In this document: positions 37,048 to 43,268 of the stretch, piece after piece | Layout: the number at the start of each line of letters is the position of its first letter | How positions within the stretch are numbered: position 1 is the stretch's first letter | NCBI GenBank assembly: GCA_018268085.1 | Contig: JAFDXE010000035.1 | Coordinates: 1 to 43,268, forward strand | From: Bacteroidota bacterium | Lineage (GTDB): Bacteria > Bacteroidota > Bacteroidia > Chitinophagales > Chitinophagaceae | Reading direction: 5' to 3' | Length of the DNA: 43,268 nucleotides | Notes under the pieces: model-generated | What the model was told of the DNA's origin: nothing | The model's input: only the letters and a program-made list of their open reading frames with translations | Databases searched by the model: none | Position numbers and translations under genes: made by a program

Positions 37048-37779
37048 ATGATGAAAAAGACAATATTCTTCTTTTTTTGTTTTTGTTGTTACATCGGAAT
37101 ACAGGCGCAACAATTACAAAACATTGTATTGGTAAGTGATGATGGTATAACTTCTGACATTAATAAAGCAAAATATTTTATCGCCATCAAGAAAAATAGA
37201 GCTGGTAAATATGAAAGACTAGACTACAAACTATACGGCCCACTTATAGAAGTACGAACCTTCTCTGATTCTTTACTCGAAATACAGGATGGTAAACATC
37301 TTGAATATGACGACAAAGGAAAATTGACGGTCATGGGTAATTATGTTGCTAATAAAAAAGAAGGTGATTGGTATTATTATAATGATACGTTTAAAGTAAT
37401 ACGCAACGAAGAATATGCCAATGATGTATTGGTAAATGTAATTGACAATCCGGCAAAAGAAACCGATACAACCTACGGCGATGAAAAAGAAGCAGGGTAT
37501 AAAGGAGGTGAGAACAACTGGCAACGATTCCTGGTAAACAACCTGGATATGGAAGCCGGCATCAATTCCAAAGCGGGCGGAACTGTATTGGTTGCATTTT
37601 CAATAACTGTAACAGGCGAACTCGACGATTGTTTTCTCCGTAAATCGGTTGAATGGGTATTGGATGAAGAAGCACTTAGGGTAATCGGTAAAACGCCCGC
37701 CTGGGAACCTGCATTTCAACATGGGAAAAATGTAAAAGCTTACCGGGTGCAGCCCATCACTTTCCTGAAACAGGAATAA
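37048..37779 (+). CDS. secreted TonB-C-terminal-domain protein, paralogue 2
   Basis: This 243-aa protein is exactly as long as its upstream neighbour and aligns with it throughout: signal peptide (about 1-20), KYFIAIKKNRAGKYERLDYK, the shared KEGDWYYYNDTFKVIRNEEY, then the TonB-C-like domain with GGTVLVAFSITVTGELDD, RKSVEWVLDEEALRVIG and PAWEPAFQHGKNVKAY. The two proteins are plainly a tandem duplication that has diverged. It precedes the GbsR-type regulator by 62 bp on the same strand; the operator-like repeat at 37779 begins at the last base of its stop codon, which suggests the regulator starts a separate transcription unit. Confidence 0.75.
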   Translation: MMKKTIFFFFCFCCYIGIQAQQLQNIVLVSDDGITSDINKAKYFIAIKKNRAGKYERLDYKLYGPLIEVRTFSDSLLEIQDGKHLEYDDKGKLTVMGNYVANKKEGDWYYYNDTFKVIRNEEYANDVLVNVIDNPAKETDTTYGDEKEAGYKGGENNWQRFLVNNLDMEAGINSKAGGTVLVAFSITVTGELDDCFLRKSVEWVLDEEALRVIGKTPAWEPAFQHGKNVKAYRVQPITFLKQE

Positions 37780-37800
37780 TTTTCAAATTATTTTGAAAGT
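37779..37800. promoter_or_regulatory. operator-like inverted repeat before the GbsR-type regulator
   Basis: The core TTTCAAA (37781-37787) and TTTGAAA (37792-37798) form a perfect 7-bp inverted repeat with a 4-bp spacer. In the 22-bp register 37779-37800, 18 of 22 positions match the inverted repeat at 38392-38413. It lies 41 bp before the regulator's ATG; TAATTTTA at 37815-37822 may be the -7 box. Confidence 0.6.
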
Positions 37801-37841
37801 TCAGAAACATAACATAATTTTATCCCGTCAAAATAAAGCAT

Positions 37842-38348
37842 ATGAAACTAACAGAAGCCAAACAACAATTCATCAGCAGTTGGGGTGCATTCGGAACCCA
37901 TTGGGGTATCAACCGCACCATGGCCCAGATTCATGCTTTGTTACTGATCAGTCCGGATCCCGTTACACAAGACGATATCATGGAACAACTCAGCATCAGT
38001 CGCGGCAATGTAAACATGAACATTCGGGAACTGATCAGTTGGAACCTGGTAGAAAGAGTGATCCTTCCCGGTGAAAGAAAAGAGTACTTCACAGCAGAAA
38101 AAGACATTTGGAAAGTAGCTACTCAAATCATGAAGGAAAGAAAAAAGAGAGAACTGGATCCGATGCTGAAATTACTGAGCCAGCTCGAAAACGTGGAAGC
38201 AGATAAAAAAGACCGGGAAGCAAAACAATTTGTTGAAATGGTAGGCAGCATAAAAAAACTGGGAATGAGCGTAGAAAAAGTTTTCGATGCAACCGTTAAA
38301 GCAGAAGAAAACTGGTTTACCGGTAGCCTTCTGAAATTGTTTAAATAA
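37842..38348 (+). CDS. GbsR/MarR-type transcriptional regulator
   Basis: This 168-aa protein has a winged helix-turn-helix of the GbsR branch of the MarR superfamily: FGTHWGINRTMAQIHALLLI, the HTH QDDIMEQLSISRGNVNMNIREL, and the wing LVERVILPGERKEYF. The C-terminal half (about 90-168) is a charged coiled-coil-rich dimerisation region (KERKKRELDPMLKLLSQLE). GbsR proteins are usually repressors, some sensing choline or other small ligands; the ligand here is unknown. It heads the 37842-40878 block and has a matching inverted repeat in front of itself and of the next gene, which suggests autoregulation and joint control. Confidence 0.88.
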   Translation: MKLTEAKQQFISSWGAFGTHWGINRTMAQIHALLLISPDPVTQDDIMEQLSISRGNVNMNIRELISWNLVERVILPGERKEYFTAEKDIWKVATQIMKERKKRELDPMLKLLSQLENVEADKKDREAKQFVEMVGSIKKLGMSVEKVFDATVKAEENWFTGSLLKLFK

Positions 38349-38358
38349 TAATTCAACC

Positions 38359-38382
38359 CCGCTTCAGCAGCGGGTTTATTTA
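38359..38382 (+). terminator. terminator hairpin after the GbsR-type regulator
   Basis: CCCGCT (38359-38364) pairs with AGCGGG (38370-38375) around TCAGC, followed by TTTATTTA. It lies 10 bp after the regulator's stop and would separate it from the membrane genes, which then need the promoter near the second operator. Confidence 0.75.
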
Positions 38383-38391
38383 TATACAATA

Positions 38392-38413
38392 CTTTCATAT
38401 TTTTCTGAAAGTT
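38392..38413. promoter_or_regulatory. operator-like inverted repeat before the first membrane gene
   Basis: ACTTTCA (38392-38398) and TGAAAGT (38407-38413) form a perfect 7-bp inverted repeat with an 8-bp spacer. It matches the site at 37779-37800 at 18 of 22 positions and lies only 15 bp before the ATG at 38429, a good place to block transcription. Confidence 0.65.
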
Positions 38414-38428
38414 TTAAACTTACTAAAA

Positions 38429-38806
38429 ATGAAAACATTTAAAATCGCCGACATCAGCATTAGCATTTCCCTGATCCTCACTTTTGCTATAGCAGCCATC
38501 ATCACCCAAAGTATGTACGTTTTGCTGATGGGCTATGTATCCGTTGCCGCATGGCACATCATCAGCCTCGTTGTGCATTCCCTGAAACATTGGTTTACAC
38601 AACCCGGGAGCAACCGGTATATTTATGAAGCCATCGTATCCATCCTAATACTGTTGTTCTTTGCCGGTATATTAATTCCAATGATAAATTATGTGCTTTT
38701 TATGGGATTGTTATTCTGCTACCCTTTGTTTGCGGTGTACTATGTATGGATATGTTACCATGAACTGAAGGTGAAAATGCGCCGGCCATTAAGCTTGCTT
38801 AAATAA
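38429..38806 (+). CDS. small four-helix membrane protein
   Basis: This 125-aa protein is almost wholly hydrophobic with about four membrane helices (ISLILTFAIAAIITQSMYVL, WHIISLVVHSL, ILILLFFAGILIPMI and MGLLFCYPLFAVYYVWICY) and a short basic C-terminus (ELKVKMRRPLSLLK). I do not recognise a named family. The position 15 bp after an operator-like repeat makes it the first gene under that site. It is 26 bp before another small membrane gene, and the set continues into the DCC proteins. A role in the same membrane process as the DCC proteins is likely but unproven. Confidence 0.7.
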   Translation: MKTFKIADISISISLILTFAIAAIITQSMYVLLMGYVSVAAWHIISLVVHSLKHWFTQPGSNRYIYEAIVSILILLFFAGILIPMINYVLFMGLLFCYPLFAVYYVWICYHELKVKMRRPLSLLK

Positions 38807-38832
38807 TTTCTTCACTATTTAAAATTAATTGT

Positions 38833-39219
38833 ATGAACCCCATCATCACTACTTACAGCATTTACCTTGTTATCACCCTAATACTAACGGTATGGGTTGA
38901 CCGAACACTGTTCAGGAACGGGAAAATATTCCTTGTAGATATTTTTCACGGAAATAAAGAACTTGCCGATAGTGTAAACAATTTACTGCTCGTTGGATTC
39001 TATCTCATCAACATCGGCTATGCAGTATATACATTGCAGATCAGCAGCCAGGTAAGTAATGCAAAAGAGATCATAGAAATACTGAGTATAAAAATCGGCA
39101 CCATCATTCTCATTCTTGGAGGCATGCACTTCCTCAACCTGTATATATTTTTTACGCTAAGGAAAAGGGCAAGGCATCATGTTTTCATTAACGGCAATCA
39201 ACATGTAGATATTTTTTAA
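38833..39219 (+). CDS. small membrane protein
   Basis: This 128-aa protein has three membrane helices: ITTYSIYLVITLILTVWV, NNLLLVGFYLINIGYAVYTL and IGTIILILGGMHFLNLYIFF. The linkers hold VDRTLFRNGKIFLVDIFHGN and LQISSQVSNAKEIIEIL. The C-terminus is basic (RKRARHHVFINGN). I know this type of protein only as an uncharacterised Bacteroidota family. The stop is followed after one base by the ATG of the DCC-membrane protein, so the two are translated together and may form a complex. Confidence 0.7.
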   Translation: MNPIITTYSIYLVITLILTVWVDRTLFRNGKIFLVDIFHGNKELADSVNNLLLVGFYLINIGYAVYTLQISSQVSNAKEIIEILSIKIGTIILILGGMHFLNLYIFFTLRKRARHHVFINGNQHVDIF

Positions 39220-39220
39220 A

Positions 39221-40045
39221 ATGAAAACCAATAAAATTATTATTTATGATGATTGCTGCCCGATGTGTGCCGCCTACACGAAAGCATTTGTTTCTACAGG
39301 AATGATTGAGCCGGCCAACCGGAAAAATTTTTCCACCATCGATCCGGCACTGATGCAATACATTGATACCAACAGGTGCAAAAATGAAATACCGGTATTG
39401 GATGCGGATACAAAACAGGTTTGGTATGGCGTAGATGCATTAACAGAAGTGCTTCAATTAAAAATTCACGGGATAAAAAAAGTGGTTGCAGTAAAACCCG
39501 TAAAATGGTTTGCAGATCATTTATATAAATTCATTTCTTATAACCGAAAGGTAATTGTTGCTTCTTCAAAGCCTGCCGGTAATTTCGATTGTACGCCCAA
39601 CTTTAATTACACATACAGGATCGCATTTTTGTTATGCTTCCTTACCATTAACTCGTTGTTGCTTTTCCCGATTCATGATTATATCCTGCAAAATAGTTTT
39701 GTTAAGGTAACCAGCGGGCAACTGACAGGGTCGCACTTTGTACTTGTTTGCATTAACATTATTACCGGATCTTTCCTTGGAAAAAAAATGATGCTGGAGT
39801 ATCTCGGCCAAATCAATATGCTCGCCACAGAAACGGCATTGCTCTGCCTGCCACTGATGGCTGCAAACATCCAGGGATTTGTTGGTCACTTCATAAATAA
39901 TATTTGCATATCGCTGCTGCTTGCTTTTGCATGTAAAGAATATGTAAGAAGAATGAAGTACATAGGGATACTAACCAATCAACGCTTTATCGTGTACCTG
40001 AATATTACCGGCATCTTTTTTTATTTCATTTACCTGCTGGTATAA
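39221..40045 (+). CDS. DCC (DUF393)-like thiol domain fused to a membrane domain
   Basis: This 274-aa protein begins with a thioredoxin-like DCC/DUF393-type domain (about 1-115) with the YDDCCPMC motif, redox pair Cys13 and Cys16, and the later GVDALTEVLQL strand. Residues about 130-274 hold about five membrane helices (IAFLLCFLTINSLLLFPI, FVLVCINIITGSFL, ICISLLLAFA, IVYLNITGIFFYFIYLLV). Typical DCC proteins are soluble and about 130 aa, so this is a membrane-anchored fusion. The thiol pair would face the cytoplasm unless the N-terminus is exported; no signal peptide is seen. It lies one base after the small membrane gene. Confidence 0.75.
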   Translation: MKTNKIIIYDDCCPMCAAYTKAFVSTGMIEPANRKNFSTIDPALMQYIDTNRCKNEIPVLDADTKQVWYGVDALTEVLQLKIHGIKKVVAVKPVKWFADHLYKFISYNRKVIVASSKPAGNFDCTPNFNYTYRIAFLLCFLTINSLLLFPIHDYILQNSFVKVTSGQLTGSHFVLVCINIITGSFLGKKMMLEYLGQINMLATETALLCLPLMAANIQGFVGHFINNICISLLLAFACKEYVRRMKYIGILTNQRFIVYLNITGIFFYFIYLLV

Positions 40046-40064
40046 GCTATCCGGCATCTTTAAC

Positions 40065-40072
40065 TAATTTTG
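40065..40072 (+). promoter_or_regulatory. TAnnTTTG -7 promoter box before the DCC/CoA-binding pair
   Basis: TAATTTTG matches the Bacteroidota -7 consensus and lies 34 bp before the TTG start at 40107, in the 61-bp gap after the membrane DCC gene. It may give the last two genes of the block a promoter of their own. Confidence 0.45.
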
Positions 40073-40106
40073 CATTGTACGTAAACCGTGTTTTTATAAT
40101 TCAGCA

Positions 40107-40508
40107 TTGACCAGCCAGCAGATCATATTATTTGATGGAATTTGTAACCTTTGTAACCGCTCGGTTCAATATGTGATTAAACATGATCCCGGCGGCCGGT
40201 TTAAATTTGCAACACTGCAAAGCGCTACAGGAAAAAAATTATTAGCACATTATCAGCTCAGCAACAATAATCTCAATTCATTTGTGCTGATCAAAAATGA
40301 AAAAGCTTATACAAAGTCAACTGCAGCGCTGATGGTTGCCCGTGATTTAAAAGGAATGATCAGACTTTTATATGGCTTTATTATTGTACCCCGTTTGATC
40401 AGGGATGCTGTGTACACTTTTATTGCCGGTAAGCGGTATCGCTGGTTTGGCAAAAGAAACGAATGCATGGTTCCTCATCCATCTCTTACACAACGATTTT
40501 TAAATTAG
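40107..40508 (+). CDS. DCC (DUF393) family thiol-disulfide oxidoreductase-like protein
   Basis: This 133-aa protein is a standard-size DCC family member: ILFDGICNLCNRSVQYVIKHD with the redox pair Cys13 and Cys16, FATLQSATGKKLLAHY, STAALMVARDL and the ending RYRWFGKRNECMVPHP. The family has a thioredoxin-like fold and is presumed redox active, but substrates are unknown. The start is TTG at 40107; no ATG is in frame near it, and the domain begins only a few residues in. Cys13 and Cys16 fall at the same positions as in the membrane-fused DCC protein upstream, so the block has two versions of one fold. Confidence 0.85.
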   Translation: MTSQQIILFDGICNLCNRSVQYVIKHDPGGRFKFATLQSATGKKLLAHYQLSNNNLNSFVLIKNEKAYTKSTAALMVARDLKGMIRLLYGFIIVPRLIRDAVYTFIAGKRYRWFGKRNECMVPHPSLTQRFLN

Positions 40509-40512
40509 CTAT

Positions 40513-40878
40513 ATGTCTTCAAAAAAAACTTTAGTACTAGGCGCCTCAGAAAATCCGCAACGATACAGTTACCTGGCTGTTCAACAATTATTATCTCATC
40601 ATCATCCTGTAGTTGCCATTGGTAAAAAGAAAGGAGCCGTGCATGGCATTGATATATCCAATGAACAACCTGCTGAAAAAGATGTAGACACGGTAACACT
40701 GTACCTGAATCCACAACACCAGGAAGCCTATTACAACTATATATTATCGTTACACCCCAGGCGAATTATTTTTAACCCGGGTACCGAAAATAATGAACTG
40801 GCATCATTGGCCAATAAAAACGGAATTGAAACGATCGAAGCATGTACTTTGGTAATGCTTTCTACCGGGCAGTATTAA
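40513..40878 (+). CDS. CoA-binding (YccU-like) domain protein
   Basis: This 121-aa protein is a single Rossmann-like CoA_binding_2 domain: TLVLGASENPQRYSYLAVQQL with the nucleotide-loop glycine, VAIGKKKGAVHGIDI, the TVTLYLNPQHQ strand, RRIIFNPGTEN and the ending GIETIEACTLVMLSTGQY. Proteins of this size bind CoA or acyl-CoA but have no assigned reaction. It starts four bases after the stop of the DCC gene and is probably translated with it. It closes the GbsR-controlled block; 114 bp without features follow. Confidence 0.85.
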   Translation: MSSKKTLVLGASENPQRYSYLAVQQLLSHHHPVVAIGKKKGAVHGIDISNEQPAEKDVDTVTLYLNPQHQEAYYNYILSLHPRRIIFNPGTENNELASLANKNGIETIEACTLVMLSTGQY

Positions 40879-40992
40879 TACTACGTAAGGCTACGAGCAA
40901 TCATTTGTAAAAAAACATCAGTGGAAATATAATAAGCGATCCTGGTTTGCGTTTTTATCGGGAGTAATCCTAATACCTCTAAAATCCGAACC

Positions 40993-41445
40993 ATGAAAAC
41001 CTTAAAAACGCTTTTCAGCTTACTGCTTTGCCTAACAACTGCAGTAGCCTTCTCTCAAAAATCAGATCAGGGCAAACAAAAATTCTTTGCATCTTATCCT
41101 GAATCGATACAACTATCAAAAAACATTTTACAGAATACCATGAACGCATCGGAAGGTGAAGAAGTAATCGTTTCTTTCACCAGCGATTTTCGTTTCAAGG
41201 GAACTGTTATCAGCAACCTGAAGAAATATGATAACCTTCAATCGGTAATGATTAAATCACCGGTATTTGGTAATGCAATTTTTCAATTGTCGAGAATAAC
41301 CAATCCCGATAAATCATTTTCATATACAGGCCGCATCATCAATCCTGAAGCTGCAGATGGATATGAAATAAAAAAAGATAAATACGACAACTATAGTTTC
41401 GTAAAATTTGAAACAAAAAGAATTTTACAGGATTGTAGTTTTTAA
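40993..41445 (+). CDS. secreted protein of unknown function
   Basis: This 150-aa protein has a signal peptide (about 1-21; LLLCLTTAVAFSQ). The mature part is basic and beta-rich, with EEVIVSFTSDFRFKGTVISN, SVMIKSPVFGNAIFQLSRI and SYTGRIINPEAADGYEIKK. I recognise no family or active site. It lies 63 bp before the metalloprotease gene on the same strand, with a similar exported character. One possible job is an inhibitor or chaperone of that protease, but there is no direct evidence. Confidence 0.7.
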   Translation: MKTLKTLFSLLLCLTTAVAFSQKSDQGKQKFFASYPESIQLSKNILQNTMNASEGEEVIVSFTSDFRFKGTVISNLKKYDNLQSVMIKSPVFGNAIFQLSRITNPDKSFSYTGRIINPEAADGYEIKKDKYDNYSFVKFETKRILQDCSF

Positions 41446-41508
41446 GATCCGATAAATCCCTAATCAAATCCAATCACTTCCGCCCTAAACGGATAAACCT
41501 TACCTAAA

Positions 41509-43089
41509 ATGAAAAACTATACCATTGCTTTATTACTGATGATGGTTTTTTGCTCAGCTAAAACATTCAGTTTACCAACATTGAGCAGCTATCCTTCTGC
41601 AACAGCAACGATTTATCTCGACTTTGATGGACAAACCGTGGTAAGTGCTGCCTGGAATGGTGGTTCACCGTTAGTATGTGCTGCTGCACCGCTCAACGAT
41701 GCGCAGATAACAGAAATATTTAATCGTGTGTCAGAAGACTACAGGCCATTTAATGTAAATATTACTACCAGTGAAGCCGTGTACTTAGCTGCACCGCCAG
41801 CACAAAGAATGCGCATCATCATAACGCCAACGAGTGCATGGAGGCCAGGTGTTGGAGGCATTTCTTATATTGGTTCTTTTACCTGGGGAGATGATACACC
41901 GGGATTTGTTTTTACCGACAGGCTTGGCCCAAACAACACAAAATATATTGCTGAATGTTGCACGCATGAAAGCGGGCACACTGTTGGGCTTTCGCACCAA
42001 TCATCATACGACCAGGGATGTAATCTTACTGAAACCTACAATTCCGGAACAGGCACAGGCGAAATCGGCTGGGCTCCGGTTATGGGTAACAGTTACTACA
42101 GGAATATGACGGGCTGGAACGACGGACCAACACCGTACGGTTGTGCAAATACACAAGACAACCTAACGATTATTACCTCACAAAACGGATTTTCATACAG
42201 GGCAGACGATTTTGCGGAAACAATGGATAACAATACATTCTCTTTAAGCAGTAATGGAATGGTGGTAGATGGATTGATCTCTACCAATACCGACAAAGAT
42301 GCATTTAAGTTCACCGTTACTGCAACAGGTAACTTTCATTTGAATGCTGTTCCGTACAGTGTGAACTCAGGAACAAATGACGGAGCAGACCTGGACATCA
42401 AAATTTCTATGTATGATGCAACAGGAACGCTGGTAAAAACGTATGATCCAACCAATACGATGAGTGTTACCATTGACACAGTATTGAACAGCGGAACCTA
42501 CTATTTAATTGTGGATGGAACCGGCAACCAGAATACAAGTAATTACGGAAGCCTTGGCTCTTACAAGTTAACAGGCATCACCGGATCATTACCAATTCAT
42601 AGTGTTACTTTATCAGGCTATGTATTTAAACAAACGCATAACCTTAGCTGGAATATTGTTACTACTGATGCCATCAAGAGCCAGGAAATAGAATTTTCTG
42701 AAGATGGAACAGATTTTAAATCATTAACAACAATAACTCCACCAACAAGTACGTTTACTTATGCGCCATCAAATGCTAACATCTTATACTACAGGGTTAA
42801 AATTACCTCTGTGCTGAACCAGGTTGTTTACTCAAATATCATTTCACTGAGAACGATGACAAGAGCAACATGGTTTACCGTTTCAACTTTAGTAAACAGC
42901 AGGATAAGTGTAACAGCAGACGATAACTATCAATATCGTTTACTGGATGCAAACGGCAGATTGATTGCAACAGGAACAGGAATAAAAGGATTTAATAGCA
43001 TTAATATCGATAACCGCTCAGCGGGCTTATACATAATCCAGTTGTTCAGTACCAACCATAGACAAACAGAAAGAATTATAAAACAGTAA
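41509..43089 (+). CDS. secreted zinc metalloprotease with PPC and type A T9SS signal
   Basis: This 526-aa protein has a signal peptide (about 1-20) and a metzincin-like catalytic domain (about 25-220) with the zinc motif HESGHTVGLSH: His153, Glu154, His157 and His163. A Met-turn is plausible at PVMGNSY. A bacterial pre-peptidase C-terminal (PPC) domain follows (about 235-355; DAFKFTVTATGNFHLN, LNSGTYYLIVDGTGN), then a linker and a type A T9SS C-terminal signal (about 445-526; YQYRLLDANGRLIATG, GLYIIQLFSTN). No long pro-region is present. It would cut proteins outside the cell or on its surface. A strong terminator follows. Confidence 0.9.
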   Translation: MKNYTIALLLMMVFCSAKTFSLPTLSSYPSATATIYLDFDGQTVVSAAWNGGSPLVCAAAPLNDAQITEIFNRVSEDYRPFNVNITTSEAVYLAAPPAQRMRIIITPTSAWRPGVGGISYIGSFTWGDDTPGFVFTDRLGPNNTKYIAECCTHESGHTVGLSHQSSYDQGCNLTETYNSGTGTGEIGWAPVMGNSYYRNMTGWNDGPTPYGCANTQDNLTIITSQNGFSYRADDFAETMDNNTFSLSSNGMVVDGLISTNTDKDAFKFTVTATGNFHLNAVPYSVNSGTNDGADLDIKISMYDATGTLVKTYDPTNTMSVTIDTVLNSGTYYLIVDGTGNQNTSNYGSLGSYKLTGITGSLPIHSVTLSGYVFKQTHNLSWNIVTTDAIKSQEIEFSEDGTDFKSLTTITPPTSTFTYAPSNANILYYRVKITSVLNQVVYSNIISLRTMTRATWFTVSTLVNSRISVTADDNYQYRLLDANGRLIATGTGIKGFNSINIDNRSAGLYIIQLFSTNHRQTERIIKQ

Positions 43090-43110
43090 GGTAGATTCAT
43101 GTGTAAGTTA

Positions 43111-43141
43111 GGGGTCAACGTTAGGGGTTGGCCCCTTTTTT
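43111..43141 (+). terminator. rho-independent terminator after the metalloprotease
   Basis: GGGGTCAAC (43111-43119) pairs with GTTGGCCCC (43127-43135) with one G-U pair, followed by TTTTTT (43136-43141). It is 21 bp after the stop. Confidence 0.9.
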
Positions 43142-43213
43142 ATTTGGGGACTACACAAATTTTGAGACACGAATTACTTACACGAATTACACGAACTTAG
43201 CAGACTCAATTTG

Positions 43214-43268
43214 TAACGACTAACGACTAACGACTAACGACTAACGACTAACGACTAACGACTAACGA
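43214..43268. repeat. TAACGAC heptamer tandem repeat, nearly 8 units, runs off the window
   Basis: The 7-bp unit TAACGAC repeats without error from 43214 to the last base of the window (seven full units plus TAACGA). It lies in non-coding DNA past the metalloprotease terminator. Its full length cannot be seen. Confidence 0.97.

Noticed and set aside
37762..37776. Perfect palindrome TTCCTG-AAA-CAGGAA
   Set aside because: It lies inside the last codons of the TonB-C paralogue, with no T-run and no second copy, so chance is likely.

Overview
The window looks like chromosome from a low-GC member of the Bacteroidota, most like the Chitinophagaceae. The support is indirect but consistent: one-piece hybrid sensors with a two-component-regulator propeller, Y_Y_Y domain, kinase, receiver and AraC domain; two kinds of type IX secretion C-terminal signal (gliding-motility type B at 20320-23640 and type A at 41509-43089); many small lipoproteins; TAnnTTTG-type promoter boxes; and almost no Shine-Dalgarno sequences. 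I see no rRNA, tRNA, CRISPR array, transposase or phage gene.

Layout. 1-672: 3.4 copies of a 165-bp non-coding tandem repeat. 673-6045: a membrane acyltransferase-like protein convergent with a 1368-aa hybrid sensor. 6257-9788: an MFS/AmpG-like permease followed by three small lipoproteins (a Rid-fold protein, a duplicated ABM-like protein and a SnoaL-like protein). Between the last two genes lies a 132-nt inverted-repeat element that folds on paper into a three-way junction with strand-specific G-U pairs. 10177-19856: a sensory island of a FIST protein, three related histidine kinases, a CheY-like receiver and a receiver-adenylate cyclase. 20006-20316: a frameshifted gene remnant. 20320-25575 (minus strand): a large repetitive surface protein and an MsbA-like ABC exporter.

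25638-36194 is mainly housekeeping: rbfA, a LolC/E-like permease, a transketolase N-terminal half, a WecA/MraY-type phosphosugar transferase, frr, a sterol-desaturase-like hydroxylase, a YghO-like protein, dnaX and the pyruvate dehydrogenase E2. 36269-37779 holds two tandem TonB-C paralogues. 37842-40878 is a GbsR/MarR-type regulator followed by two small membrane proteins, two DCC (DUF393) thiol proteins and a CoA-binding protein. A matching 22-bp inverted repeat precedes both the regulator and the first membrane gene. 40993-43089 encodes a small secreted protein and a secreted metalloprotease, then a terminator and a 7-bp tandem repeat that runs off the end.

How the parts may work together. 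The 10-20 kb island reads as one signalling unit: FIST and the propeller sense ligands, the kinases share a nearly identical catalytic core, and the outputs are a lone receiver and cAMP synthesis. The 37.8-40.9 kb block reads as a small regulon autocontrolled by its GbsR-type repressor. The strongest candidates for something undescribed are the structured element at 9063-9194, the FIST-kinase-cyclase island with palindromic DNA apparently captured inside two kinase genes, and the GbsR/DCC operon with its paired operators. All domain names come from reading motifs by eye; no database search was run.
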